Assembly: GCA_034435975.1 (NCBI GenBank) | Contig: DAOTWD010000018.1 | Location: forward strand, 1 to 64,000 | Direction of reading: 5' to 3' | Length of the DNA: 64,000 nt | Origin: CAKZQX01 sp034435975 | Lineage (GTDB): Bacteria > Chloroflexota > Chloroflexia > Chloroflexales > Chloroflexaceae | In this document: positions 40,745 to 50,274 of the stretch, one piece after another | Position numbering within the stretch: the first letter of the stretch is position 1 | How the letters are laid out: the number at the start of each line of letters is the position of its first letter | Translations under genes and position numbers: made by a program | Notes under the pieces: generated by a model | The model's database searches: none | What the model was told of the DNA's origin: nothing | What the model saw: only the letters and a program-made list of their open reading frames with translations

Positions 40745-43555
40745 TCAGGATGCGCGATCGATTACTTCGGTCGCATCCAACACTTGCTCATGTATATAGA
40801 CGATCTGTTGATCGGGAGGCACTGCGATGGGGAGCGTGAAAGAAAATGTCGCCCCGGCCCCAGGCATGCTTTCCACCCATAAATGTCCACCAAAATGATT
40901 AATAATATGCCGACTGATAGGCAGACCTAAGCCTGTTCCCTGGGGTTTGTCAGTCAGGGTATCCCCCACCTGACGAAACTTATCGAAGATAATCCGTTGA
41001 TCTTCGGGGCGGATTCCGGCACCGTTATCACGAACGTCAACACGCAAACTATCTTCCTGCACCTTCAATCGCAGCGTGACCATGCCTGCGGTTTTATCAC
41101 AAAACTTGACAGCGTTGGAGAGCAAATTCAGTAAAACCTGCATTAATCGATCGCGATCAGCTTTGACCGGGGGAACCTGATCGGGTAAATCTACATAGAG
41201 TTGGATGTGCTTTTCGTTAAAAAGCTGGCTGGTTGAGGAGAGCGAGTCTTCAATAACTTCCTTAAGATCAACTGCAACGATATTCCATTTGGCATTGCCT
41301 GACTCGATTTTGGAAAGATCCAGTACCTGGTTAATCAGCCGCGTCAGGCGTTCACTTTCTTTGACAATAATGTGGAGAAACTTGATGCGCTGCTCAACAT
41401 CGAGGTCGGGATGATCACACAAAATTTCCGAAAAAGCGCGAATGGAAGTCAATGGGGTACGCAACTCGTGCGTCACCGTGGAGATAAAATCATCTTTCAG
41501 CCGATCCAGTTCTTTGAGTTGCTCGTTCGCCGCCCGTAGTTCAGCCGTTGCCGCTTCTAATTCCTGGGATTTTTGCTCCAACTGGCGACTATACGCGCGT
41601 ACCTGCGACGCCTCTTCCAGGATCTGCATCACTTCACTGGTACCCAGCGGCTCTTCCTTGACGGCTGAGGCCAGCATTACTCGTGCCGAGGCTGCGCCGA
41701 TCGTGCCTGCCAGTTGTATCTCGGCAAAGTGGACAAACTCGGCATCAGGTTCGAGCTGATCGGCGTTGCTCAATCCTTGTCGTTCTACATACCCGGCGAT
41801 CGCCTCTTCTGCACGACTTGGCCCTAGAAAGCGACCAAGCAGAGCGCGTAAATCGGCCATAGATGCCGTGCCACGCCAGAAACGCGAGCCACTACCGGCC
41901 TCTGATTGCTGAAAGATATCGACAAACAGTGTAGCCTGACTGTGTTCTACCGCGCTATGCTTGCCCAACAATGAGAACCCGATATAGGCACCGGTATTCG
42001 CCAGCAGGCTCCAGATCAGCGTATGCGTAATATGATCCAGCCCTTCCAGACCAAACAGCGCATATGGCCTGAGCAAAGCGATACCCAGAAGCCCTTCTGT
42101 CACTATGCTCGACGGTAACCAGAACGAGCCGGTATACGCCAGCGAGGGCAGCAATAAGGTATAGCCCCAGACAATAAATCCCAGGATCAGGCCAATGAGT
42201 GCGCCCCGATAGCTGCCACCCTTCCAGAAAATACCGCCCAGGATGGCCGGGGCAAACTGGGCCACGGCCGCAAATGACACCAACCCTATCGACACCAGGG
42301 CCGATTCGGCACCTATCAGCCGGAAGTAGATATATCCGAGCAACAACACCAGAATAATCGTACCGCGCCGAATATGGAGCAGCAGGCCGCTCAGATCGGG
42401 TTGCTCCGTCAGGCGTAACCATTTCTGGCGTAGCAATACGGGCATTACGAGATCATTACTGACCATTGTACTCAGCGCAATCGTCTCAACAATCACCATA
42501 CCGGTTGCAGCCGAGATGCCGCCAATAAACGCCAGGAGCGCCAGTGACTCTTGTTGATGGAGCATAGGTAACGCCAGTACAAAATAGTCCGGGGCAATAG
42601 TATCTGCCGGGAATTGCAGCAACCCGGCGAACGTGATCGGCAGCACAAAAACATTAATTGCCAGCAAATACAACGGAAACAGCCAGATCGCTTTGTTGAT
42701 ATGTGACTCATCTACATTCTCAACCACGGCTATCTGAAACTGGCGCGGCAAAAACATAATTGCCAGCATTGAGAGGAAACTCAACCAGGCCCAACTCCCG
42801 TAACTTCCAGTTGTTTCGTTGAATAGCAGAAGGGCAGAGAGATCAGGATTAGTCGTTGCATGCGCAAACACATCACCAAACCCCTGGTACAGACCAAAGG
42901 TTACAAACAGACCCACAGCGAGAAAAGCGAGGAGTTTCACCAGCGACTCAAAGGCGATCGCTGCCACCATCCCCTCGTGCCGCTCTGTCACATCCAGATG
43001 ACGCGTCCCAAAGACAATCGTAAAAGCAGCAAGTAAGATAGCTACGTAGAACGTCTTGTCACTAATAACCGGGATCGTATCCACATCTGCGGGCATCCGG
43101 ATCGCTGGATACTCCAGCAGAATACTGAAGGTATGCGAAACGGCCTTGAGTTGCAGCGCAATGTAGGGGATGATACCCACCACAGCAATAATTGTTACTA
43201 ACCCGCCGAGAAGGGTACTCTTGCCATAGCGTGAGGCTATCAAATCGGCGATCGAGGTAATTCGGTACGTTTTACTAATGCGAATGATTTTACGCAGGAC
43301 GAACCACCACAGGATTGCCATTAAGGTTGGGCCGAGATAAATGGGCAGAAAGCCAATCCCGGTGTTAGCAGCACGACCGACACTGCCATAAAATGTCCAT
43401 GAGGTACAATAGACCGCGAGGGAGAGGGCGTAGATATAAGGATTGCTGATAATACTACGGCCCGCATCGGCCCGCTTATCGCCATAATACGCAATGGCGA
43501 ACAGGATACCAAGATATGCAAATGAAACGACAAGAATGATCCAACTCTGGAGCAT
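40745..43555 (-). CDS. Na+/solute symporter-histidine kinase fusion (CbrA/CrbS-like)
   Basis: A 936-residue protein. The N-terminal half (about 1-500) is an SSS-type transporter with around 12-13 membrane helices, for example WIILVVSFAYLGILFAIAYYG, and motifs RYGKSTLLGG and GGISAATGMVIVE. A linker with SRFWRGTASMADLRALL resembles the STAC-type region of CbrA/CrbS. It is followed by a coiled coil, HisKA with H696 in TVTHELRTPLTSI, and HATPase_c with DNGAGI and GTGLGLP. In Pseudomonas and Vibrio such proteins couple uptake or sensing of a nutrient (histidine for CbrA, acetate for CrbS) to a regulator. The ligand here is unknown. It is flanked by the same kinds of genes as CrbS: a small membrane protein, DUF294 protein, exonuclease and regulator. 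Confidence 0.9.
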   Translation of the reverse strand: MLQSWIILVVSFAYLGILFAIAYYGDKRADAGRSIISNPYIYALSLAVYCTSWTFYGSVGRAANTGIGFLPIYLGPTLMAILWWFVLRKIIRISKTYRITSIADLIASRYGKSTLLGGLVTIIAVVGIIPYIALQLKAVSHTFSILLEYPAIRMPADVDTIPVISDKTFYVAILLAAFTIVFGTRHLDVTERHEGMVAAIAFESLVKLLAFLAVGLFVTFGLYQGFGDVFAHATTNPDLSALLLFNETTGSYGSWAWLSFLSMLAIMFLPRQFQIAVVENVDESHINKAIWLFPLYLLAINVFVLPITFAGLLQFPADTIAPDYFVLALPMLHQQESLALLAFIGGISAATGMVIVETIALSTMVSNDLVMPVLLRQKWLRLTEQPDLSGLLLHIRRGTIILVLLLGYIYFRLIGAESALVSIGLVSFAAVAQFAPAILGGIFWKGGSYRGALIGLILGFIVWGYTLLLPSLAYTGSFWLPSSIVTEGLLGIALLRPYALFGLEGLDHITHTLIWSLLANTGAYIGFSLLGKHSAVEHSQATLFVDIFQQSEAGSGSRFWRGTASMADLRALLGRFLGPSRAEEAIAGYVERQGLSNADQLEPDAEFVHFAEIQLAGTIGAASARVMLASAVKEEPLGTSEVMQILEEASQVRAYSRQLEQKSQELEAATAELRAANEQLKELDRLKDDFISTVTHELRTPLTSIRAFSEILCDHPDLDVEQRIKFLHIIVKESERLTRLINQVLDLSKIESGNAKWNIVAVDLKEVIEDSLSSTSQLFNEKHIQLYVDLPDQVPPVKADRDRLMQVLLNLLSNAVKFCDKTAGMVTLRLKVQEDSLRVDVRDNGAGIRPEDQRIIFDKFRQVGDTLTDKPQGTGLGLPISRHIINHFGGHLWVESMPGAGATFSFTLPIAVPPDQQIVYIHEQVLDATEVIDRAS

Positions 43556-43594
43556 ATCTCAACGTTACCTACGTACAAAAGCGAATGATCCGCA

Positions 43595-43792
43595 TTACCC
43601 TGGCTTTTCAATAACCAGCACCATGAGGCCGATCAATCCGAGCCAGGCACTAAACAGATACAGATATAACAACGGTATACCAAAGATGAATGCATGCCGG
43701 CTAAACACAGCGAGCAAAGGATAGTTAAATAGCAACCATCCGAGCAAAAACAAAGCAATGAAGCGTTGTCCTCGCATATCTTTCTGTTTCAT
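43595..43792 (-). CDS. Small two-helix membrane protein of the symporter-kinase operon
   Basis: 65 residues starting MKQKDMRGQRF, with AAGGAA just upstream of the ATG. Two hydrophobic helices (about 10-28 and 36-60; LFLLGWLLFNYPLLAVF and IPLLYLYLFSAWLGLIGLMV). Small proteins with an LFNYPLL motif and a GIPLLYLYLF second helix are, as I recall, commonly encoded beside SSS-kinase genes. It probably assembles with or stabilises the transporter domain. It sits 39 bases before the symporter-kinase start. Confidence 0.75.
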   Translation of the reverse strand: MKQKDMRGQRFIALFLLGWLLFNYPLLAVFSRHAFIFGIPLLYLYLFSAWLGLIGLMVLVIEKPG

Positions 43793-44018
43793 GCGGGTTC
43801 CTTACCATAGTTCCCAGTCACATCACACAGGATCATAATGTAGCTCAGGCGACAAAATTGGCATCGAATAGAACATCGGTGTCCTACCAGCATCCTTGAC
43901 AAGTATGGCCAGAGGAGGTTCCTCGCGTCCTTGCGGTACAGTTGTAGGGTTCAGGCTCATGCTATGCAGGGAATTCTACCACAATTTTGCACACCGAGTA
44001 TCGCATTCTGAGAGTTTA

Positions 44019-45881
44019 TTATGCTATTTGCCCTGTTTGAAACGCCAGCGCGACACTCCGTTGCACACGAGCGATAGCATGAAATGCTTCTTTCACATCA
44101 CGTTGTTCGAGAGCGCTGAGTTGTCCGTAGAGAATATGATTATCTGGTGTCTGTCCACTCCGAATTTGCTGATACTGATGGCGCAAACGCAGCAGACTCA
44201 GGAGTTCAAAGGCCGCCGTTAGTTCTTCCAATCCAGTCGTACTCAACTGGCTGGCGGGGGTAGACATACGCAATCGGGCCAGGGTATTGGTTGCCGCACA
44301 TCCAGATTCGAGAGCAAAAAGACGTGCGAGATCGACGATCAAGGCGGTGCCACGCTGCTTCAGATTAAGGATTTCGCGTCCAGCAGCGTCTCGTTCAGTA
44401 ACAATCTGGCGAAAAAATCCGAGGGGCACTGCCTGCTGCTGGGCTGCACGTGCCAGGCGTGCCAGAAAGATCCGCTGCTCGCGTGCCTGTAGCAAAATAG
44501 GCCGTAGCGCTGTCTCTGCATCCAGTGTACCATAGACGCGCCGGAAATCAAAGAAGATCGTCACCTGTAACAACGCTTCTTCGTCAGGAGTATGAATCCA
44601 GCGCTCAAAGTAGTTTTGCCAGACCGAGAGTGGCTGCCGCCATTGTGGATTAGTCGCCATTACATTGCCGGGACAGCGCGGAAACCCGCAGGCAACCAGT
44701 TGCTCCACCACCTGATCGGCCAGGGCAGCAAAGTAGGCCTCCGCCTCGGGAGGAGCATGATCGGCGTACACCAGTGCGTTATCCTGATCGGTATGCAGAG
44801 TCTGCTCATAGCGGCCTTCACTGCCCAGCACAAACCAGTCGTAGGCACAGGGGGGCGGGCCAAGGTGACTCTCAGCATCATGGAGCAGGCGTGCCAGCAG
44901 CGCATCGTGGGCAATCGAGACAATCCGTCCAATGTCACTGACCCGTGCGCCAGTTTCTAGCAGCGTGCCTACCGTCTCTGTAATCTGATCAGCATAGGCA
45001 CGCAACTGGTCGATGCTCTGGGCCCGGGCCAGTTGATGCGAGAGAAACAGGGGACTATGGCTCCGCCGCCGCATAATGTCTGTGCGTGTTACTAATCCAA
45101 TAATCTGGTCATTCTCACTAATCGGCATCTGGTGAATGTCATTTTCTAGCATAATCAGTAACCCTTCCAATACCAGGCTATCGGCTGGTAATGTCAAAGC
45201 AGGTGAACTCATCACATCGGCAACCGGTGTACTGTCAGGCAACCCAGTTGAGAGTACACGGTTCCGTAAATCACGGTCAGTGATAATTCCGGGTGGGGTA
45301 GACGTGACTACCAGGCTCGATACATCATGTTCACGCATAATCTGGGCTGCCTGGCGCACAGTGGCCTCTGGCCTGACAGTGATCAAGGTACGTCGCACCA
45401 GATCCCGCAAACGCAACTGGAACAACACCGGATCGACATTGGTGTACTGGGCTTGCAGGCGACGACTAAGGCGTTCAATAGCAGAATCAGTAAAAAAACG
45501 GGCGAATGCCGGATAATCACTGCGCAACTGATGAAAGATACTGGCGGGCAAGCGATACACCCATGTCTCGGTGCAAGCACGAACAGTCGCAATTGGTGGT
45601 TGCTCGCGGATCAACGAAGGATGCCCAAAAAATTCACCGCTGCCCAGGGTTTGAAAGACACGTACTCCTTGCTCTTCTTCACGAAGCAGATCGACACTAC
45701 CCTGACGCACCATATAGAGATACTGGTTAAGATTGCTTCCCTGCACCAGAATATTCTCGCCAGCAGCAAAATGCTGGCACTCGATGACACGTGCAATCTG
45801 TTCCACCTGGCTCCATGAGAATTGATTGAACGGTGGGTAATGATGAAGAAATCCGATAATTGTATCTATTGTGTCTTCCAT
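44019..45881 (-). CDS. cNMP-CBS-DUF294 nucleotidyltransferase-like protein
   Basis: A 620-residue soluble protein. Domains: cyclic-nucleotide-binding-like beta-roll (about 10-130), a CBS pair (about 165-285; IMREHDVSSLVV and MLENDIHQMPI), a DUF294 nucleotidyltransferase-like domain (about 300-430; VLGSEGRYEQTLHTDQDNAL has the G-S and D-x-D pattern) and a C-terminal helical DUF294_C domain (about 460-615). Such proteins resemble GlnD-type uridylyltransferases and regularly occur beside SSS-kinase and DnaQ-like genes. It may modify a protein or nucleotide in response to adenine nucleotides. It is the first gene of the minus-strand set, 226 bases before the small membrane protein, so it may have separate control. 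Confidence 0.88.
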   Translation of the reverse strand: MEDTIDTIIGFLHHYPPFNQFSWSQVEQIARVIECQHFAAGENILVQGSNLNQYLYMVRQGSVDLLREEEQGVRVFQTLGSGEFFGHPSLIREQPPIATVRACTETWVYRLPASIFHQLRSDYPAFARFFTDSAIERLSRRLQAQYTNVDPVLFQLRLRDLVRRTLITVRPEATVRQAAQIMREHDVSSLVVTSTPPGIITDRDLRNRVLSTGLPDSTPVADVMSSPALTLPADSLVLEGLLIMLENDIHQMPISENDQIIGLVTRTDIMRRRSHSPLFLSHQLARAQSIDQLRAYADQITETVGTLLETGARVSDIGRIVSIAHDALLARLLHDAESHLGPPPCAYDWFVLGSEGRYEQTLHTDQDNALVYADHAPPEAEAYFAALADQVVEQLVACGFPRCPGNVMATNPQWRQPLSVWQNYFERWIHTPDEEALLQVTIFFDFRRVYGTLDAETALRPILLQAREQRIFLARLARAAQQQAVPLGFFRQIVTERDAAGREILNLKQRGTALIVDLARLFALESGCAATNTLARLRMSTPASQLSTTGLEELTAAFELLSLLRLRHQYQQIRSGQTPDNHILYGQLSALEQRDVKEAFHAIARVQRSVALAFQTGQIA

Positions 45882-46029
45882 CGCTTATGGAGTTATCAGA
45901 CACGGTGTGTATATGCTTTCCATTTCACCGTAGGTGGAATGGAGCGGACAAACAAAAAATACTGCGATGAGTTGACCACGCCACCGGGTAAGTCCTGACC
46001 ACATTAATTATTAAAGAGAGCCACAATCA

Positions 46030-46069
46030 TTAACAAAAAGCTCTCACCTCAGGCTTCTAAGGTGAGAGC
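46030..46069 (-). terminator. Rho-independent terminator of the rny-spoVS operon
   Basis: A perfect 10-base stem (AGGTGAGAGC at 46060-46069 with GCTCTCACCT at 46040-46049) and a 10-base loop. Read on the minus strand it is followed by TTTTTGTTAA, a classic terminator 95 bases past the spoVS stop. Confidence 0.9.
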
Positions 46070-46163
46070 AATGATAATCCGAAAAAGATACAACACCCCA
46101 TGGATATATGATGGATATATGCTCGGTGGGCAACATGAATGCGGTTCACCCGCACTCCGCCGA

Positions 46164-46493
46164 TCACGCAACTGGCAAGCGTTTTTCAATGAGCAAGCGA
46201 ATAGCGGTGCGTTCCTCCTGGTCGATGGCCACATCAATAAATGAGGGGATACACACAATATCAATGCCTTCCTCATTCAAGTAACTGCGCGCAATAGCTA
46301 CCGCTTTAATGGCCTGGTTGGTCGCACCGGCACCGATAGACTGCACTTCTGCCATACCACTTTCGCGGATAACACCGGCAATTGCACCGGCCACGGCACT
46401 GGGCCGTGAACGGGTTGAGACCTTCAGGACTTCTGCAGGGCCAGGTTGCCGGGTTTCGATCGTTTCACCAACAGCGCGGGCAATTGTACTCAT
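46164..46493 (-). CDS. spoVS: SpoVS family protein (Alba-like)
   Basis: 109 residues from ATG 46493, five bases after GAGGAGG; an upstream in-frame ATG at 46568 also has an AGGAGG about 11 bases before it. The core EVLKVSTRSRPSAVAGAIAG followed by IGAGATNQAIKAVAIAR is the SpoVS signature, an Alba-like small fold that probably binds nucleic acid. In Bacillus it affects septation and sporulation; in non-spore formers the role is unclear. It follows rny on the same strand (165-base gap) and is closed by a strong terminator. In Bacillus subtilis rny, ymdB and spoVS are neighbours, so this is conserved synteny without ymdB. Confidence 0.92.
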   Translation of the reverse strand: MSTIARAVGETIETRQPGPAEVLKVSTRSRPSAVAGAIAGVIRESGMAEVQSIGAGATNQAIKAVAIARSYLNEEGIDIVCIPSFIDVAIDQEERTAIRLLIEKRLPVA

Positions 46494-46658
46494 ACGTTCC
46501 TCCTCTGCATTCGTTGAAAGATTTGTCGATATCAAAATAGGCTTGTCTGATGGAGTGTCTGGTATCATCTCAGAGCCACCCTCCTCTCTGTACTTTGATA
46601 ATGTGGTCGTATTGATGTCGGGACATGACATGGGTCGATAAACGATACCAGGAGATTA

Positions 46659-48191
46659 TTATCGTGCATAGTCTACCGCCCGCGTTTCTCGGATAACCGT
46701 GATTTTGATTTGTCCAGGGTATTGAAGACTTTCCTCAATTTTTTTCGCCACATCACGAGCAAGATGAATACTGGCATAGTCGTCAACGGTATCTGGTTGT
46801 ACCATGACCCGGACTTCACGCCCGGCCTGGACTGCGAAGGCACGTTGTACACCACTAAATGACGTAGCGACGGTTTCAAGTGATTCGAGTCGCTTGATAT
46901 AGAGATCTAATGTTTCACGACGGGCACCGGGGCGACCGCCAGAAATAGCATCAACGGCTTGAACAATAAACGCCTCAACCGTCTGAGGTTCTTCATCATT
47001 ATGATGTGCCGCGATCGCATGCACAATAGACGGTGAGCGCCCTAGGCGACGGGCAATATCTGCGCCAATAAGGGCATGTGGTCCCTGTACTTCATAATCA
47101 ACGGCTTTACCAATATCATGGAGGAGTGCCGCAGTTTTGGCAACATGAATATTTGCCCCCAATTCGGCGGCGATATGTGCAGCCAACAATGAACATTCGA
47201 GCGAGTGTTGTAGCACATTCTGTCCATAACTGGTACGATATTTTAATCGACCCAATAACTTGATCAGGTCAGGATGGAGTCCTTGTACATTAGCTTCATA
47301 TGCCACCCGTTCGCCTTCTTCGCGCATAATTTGTTCTATTTCCTGTTGCGTTTTCAGTACCATTTCTTCAATGCGCGCAGGATGGATACGGCCATCCTTG
47401 AGGAGGCGGGTGAGCGCAATACGAGCCACTTCACGGCGAACGGGATCGTGGCAGGAAAGCGTTACAGCCTCCGGGGTATCATCAATAATGACATCCACGC
47501 CCGTGATTTGCTCGAAGGCACGAATATTCCGTCCCTCGCGGCCAATAATGCGTCCCTTGAGTTCTTCACCCGGTAAATTTACCGTGGTCACGGTCAACTC
47601 AGCCACATAGTCAGATGCACAGCGCTGGATAGCCATGCCCAGAATCTTGCGGGCGCGCTTATCCGCTTCTTCGCGGGTAGCCTGCTCAACCTCGCGGATA
47701 CGGCGTGCGGCATCCTCGCGAGCTTCTTGTTCGGCCCTGGTCAAAATAATATGGCGTGCTTCCTCCTGGCTTAACGCCGAGATACGTTCAAGCTCAACGA
47801 TTTGCTGGGCTTTTAGTTGCCCGGCTTCCTGATACAACTGCTCAATCTGGCGTTCACGATGCATTAGTTGCCGCTCACGCCGTTCCAACCCTTCGAGTTT
47901 CCGATCGAAATTTTCCTCCTTGCGTTGTAACCGATCTTCTTGTTTTTGTATTGTTTGCCGGGCCTCTTTGAGTTCAGCCTCTGCCTCATTCCGAATGTAC
48001 AGGGCTTCGTCTTTTGCTTGAAGCAACAGTTCTTTTTGTTGGGAACGCGCTTCTTCGAGCAGCAGACGTGCCTGGGTCTCTTGCTGTTGAATGCGTGAAT
48101 AGACGCTGTTTTTTGTCCAACGTAATCCAAGGATAACCCCAGCAACAAGGCCTGTAATGAGGGCTAGCAGGGCCCAGACTAGCTCTTGCAC
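46659..48191 (-). CDS. rny: Ribonuclease Y
   Basis: A 510-residue membrane-anchored endoribonuclease that starts mRNA decay. GTG start at 48191 follows AGGAGG by six bases. An N-terminal helix (VWALLALITGLVAGVILG) is followed by a long coiled coil (about 30-200, Glu/Arg/Gln rich), a KH domain (about 210-270, IIGREGRNIRAFEQITGVD) and the HD domain with ALLHDIGKA and IVHAIAAHHNDEEP. Length and domain order match RNase Y. It is the first gene of the rny-spoVS pair, read away from the lipoprotein gene at 48471. Confidence 0.96.
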   Translation of the reverse strand: MQELVWALLALITGLVAGVILGLRWTKNSVYSRIQQQETQARLLLEEARSQQKELLLQAKDEALYIRNEAEAELKEARQTIQKQEDRLQRKEENFDRKLEGLERRERQLMHRERQIEQLYQEAGQLKAQQIVELERISALSQEEARHIILTRAEQEAREDAARRIREVEQATREEADKRARKILGMAIQRCASDYVAELTVTTVNLPGEELKGRIIGREGRNIRAFEQITGVDVIIDDTPEAVTLSCHDPVRREVARIALTRLLKDGRIHPARIEEMVLKTQQEIEQIMREEGERVAYEANVQGLHPDLIKLLGRLKYRTSYGQNVLQHSLECSLLAAHIAAELGANIHVAKTAALLHDIGKAVDYEVQGPHALIGADIARRLGRSPSIVHAIAAHHNDEEPQTVEAFIVQAVDAISGGRPGARRETLDLYIKRLESLETVATSFSGVQRAFAVQAGREVRVMVQPDTVDDYASIHLARDVAKKIEESLQYPGQIKITVIRETRAVDYAR

Positions 48192-48396
48192 GTGTCGCCT
48201 CCTGAATTATGATTGTTAAGGTGCAACAGACGAAGCTGGTATGATCAACGTTACCGCTTTCGTTATGTCGCAAGAAATTTTACAGTTATTATAGCTCTGT
48301 GGTATGTTAATAATACTGGTCAAGTGGGGTACTGTCAAGCACTCCGGGCAAATGAGAGCAAAATCGTACAAATGTTCTATTATACCTGCGTGTGTG

Positions 48397-48425
48397 TTGC
48401 GTCTCTCTGACCCTTCTGGTATAAT
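48397..48425 (+). promoter_or_regulatory. Promoter of the duplicated-domain lipoprotein gene
   Basis: TTGCGT (48397-48402), a 17-base spacer and TATAAT (48420-48425) with the extended TGG before it. Predicted start at about 48432, leaving a leader with GAGGAGG at 48454-48460. Confidence 0.65.
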
Positions 48426-48470
48426 GTACGCTGTTCAACAGTACGCATACTTTGAGGAGGAGTTTGTCAT

Positions 48471-49301
48471 ATGTTTCGCACTCCATGGCGAGCCAGGTTG
48501 CTTGCCAGTGTGCTGCTTGCCAGCCTTGCTATGCTGACAGCATGCAGTGGTCAGGGTGGTGCGACAGGGGGGGCGCTCTATGTACAGGATCTTTTACAGA
48601 AAGCGCAGGCATTTAACGGCCAGGAAATAACTGTCGATGGTGCGTATGTCTGGCGCCCTGGTGATCCTTCCTTATCGGTGCTGGCGCTTGGTGTGAGTAC
48701 GCTGGATAATGGCCTCGATGCTCAGCCACTCGGCGATCCCATCTGGGTCGATGATTTTCCCCCGGAAGAAACTGCACATCTGCATCGTCCTGGTGACGCT
48801 GTCTATGGCTTTGTACGGGTGACGGGTCGCTTTGAAACCAATGGTCGTTTTGGCCCTGATGGGCAATATCAACATCGCCTGCAGGTCATTCAGGCTCGGC
48901 CCATTGAGCAAATCCGCCGCGTCGAGCATACCATCCGCCGTGGTTCACCAGGTGAGGGGAAGGTGTCCTTTTTTGATCTACAGCGCAACCCGGAACAGTA
49001 TCATGGTCAGACGATTACCACCCAGGGATATTACTTCTGGAATTCGCTGATTTATGTATTGGCAGAAGGGGTGTCGACGGATGAAAATGGGTCAAGCCCA
49101 TTCCCTATCGGCAATCCTATCTGGATGGAGGGGTTTCCACCAGATCAATCTGCGTCACTCAATATTGGCCCGAACAACAGTTATGTCTGGGGGCTGGTTG
49201 AAGTAACCGGTACCTTTGAAACTGGTGGTGGCTATGGCCGTGATGGGGCATATCAAAGTCTGTTTACGGTTCAGGAAGCGAAGGCACTTGAGCAGCAATA
49301 A
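48471..49301 (+). CDS. Lipoprotein with a duplicated OB-like domain
   Basis: A 276-residue exported protein with lipobox LAMLTAC, so lipid-anchored. The mature part has two homologous halves of about 100 residues. Each has a VDLLQKA or FFDLQRNPEQY type start with GQEITVDGAYVW or GQTITTQGYYFW, then DPIWVDDFPPEE or NPIWMEGFPPDQ, and VRVTGRFETNGRFGPDGQY or VEVTGTFETGGGYGRDGAY. The strand pattern suggests an OB-like barrel, perhaps ligand-binding. I do not recognise a named family. Promoter, ribosome site and a following hairpin terminator mark it as a single-gene unit. Confidence 0.75.
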   Translation: MFRTPWRARLLASVLLASLAMLTACSGQGGATGGALYVQDLLQKAQAFNGQEITVDGAYVWRPGDPSLSVLALGVSTLDNGLDAQPLGDPIWVDDFPPEETAHLHRPGDAVYGFVRVTGRFETNGRFGPDGQYQHRLQVIQARPIEQIRRVEHTIRRGSPGEGKVSFFDLQRNPEQYHGQTITTQGYYFWNSLIYVLAEGVSTDENGSSPFPIGNPIWMEGFPPDQSASLNIGPNNSYVWGLVEVTGTFETGGGYGRDGAYQSLFTVQEAKALEQQ

Positions 49302-49336
49302 GTGCTCGTGCGCTCTGAGACGGCGATACTGGTGTC

Positions 49337-49364
49337 GAAACAGCAGCACTGGTGCTGCTGTTTC
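49337..49364 (+). terminator. Terminator hairpin after the lipoprotein gene
   Basis: A perfect 13-base inverted repeat (GAAACAGCAGCAC / GTGCTGCTGTTTC) with a 2-base spacer, 36 bases after the stop codon. The T-run is short and lies within the stem, so it may be weak or act in both directions. Confidence 0.6.
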
Positions 49365-49547
49365 CACGTAGCTCTTCTTTCTGAATGAGTTACGTGGTGG
49401 CATGAATTGTTTGTTCCTGGTGTCTGCGTAGAAACAACTCTCTGGTGGCTCCCTATTTTCGCATTTGCCATAAATAACTTGTGGTATTGTATGCTGTCAG
49501 TCTCTGGTGAAGTTTCCTTCATCTCTGATTGCTAAAGAGGTTCGTCG

Positions 49548-50270
49548 GTGTACTATTTCATTGAGCCAATGCTTGAGAGTGATATTGCCGAAGTGCAGAA
49601 GATTGAACGTTGTAGCTTTAGTACCCTCTGGTCTGCAAATACTTACCGACGTGAATTGCGTAATCCGGCAAGCAGTCGGTATATTGTGGTACGTGCCAGT
49701 CATACTCTACCACCGCCGATACCACGTGCCTCGGAAGCAGCCACACAACGGAGCACCTGGTTGGGGATGCTCTTCGCTAGTTTCTTCAGTACCAATGAAA
49801 TCAATCCCGAATATCCAATTGTAGGCTACGGTGGCCTCTGGCTGACGGTAGACGATGCCCATATTACTACGATTGCGGTGACCCCATCCTATCGTGGTCA
49901 GGGTCTGGGCGAGTTGTTATTGAATGGATTGATTGATCATGCCCAGGATTTACATGCCGCGCTCCTGACCCTGGAGGTACGGGTGTCCAATGTAGTAGCC
50001 CAGAATCTGTATCTCAAATATGGCTTTCATATCGCTGGCAGGCGCCCACGGTACTATACCGATAATGCTGAGGATGCCTTGATTATGTCTACTGATGCGC
50101 TTCACTCCCGCGAATACCAGTCCCGGTTAAGCACGTTACGGCGCCAGTTGTTTGCGCGCTTGCGTACCCAGGCAGAGATCACCAGTGCCCTGCCTGGTCA
50201 GGTGCAGCCCATCGAACCGCCAGTAATATCGTCGCCAATAGAGGTGCCATGCAAGACTTCCGGTCTCTAA
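49548..50270 (+). CDS. rimI: GNAT acetyltransferase, RimI-like
   Basis: 240 residues from a GTG start at 49548 (AGAGG about nine bases upstream). The N-terminal IEPMLESDIAEVQKIERCSF and acetyl-CoA motif VTPSYRGQGLGELLLNGLI, followed by LEVRVSNVVAQNLYLKYGF, are typical of RimI, which acetylates the N-terminus of ribosomal protein S18. Compared with RimI of about 150 residues it has an insertion of about 35 residues (about 60-95) and a C-terminal tail of about 50 residues, so the substrate could differ. No tsaB or tsaD neighbours are present. It converges with the radical SAM gene. Confidence 0.8.
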   Translation: MYYFIEPMLESDIAEVQKIERCSFSTLWSANTYRRELRNPASSRYIVVRASHTLPPPIPRASEAATQRSTWLGMLFASFFSTNEINPEYPIVGYGGLWLTVDDAHITTIAVTPSYRGQGLGELLLNGLIDHAQDLHAALLTLEVRVSNVVAQNLYLKYGFHIAGRRPRYYTDNAEDALIMSTDALHSREYQSRLSTLRRQLFARLRTQAEITSALPGQVQPIEPPVISSPIEVPCKTSGL

Positions 50271-50274
50271 TGAG

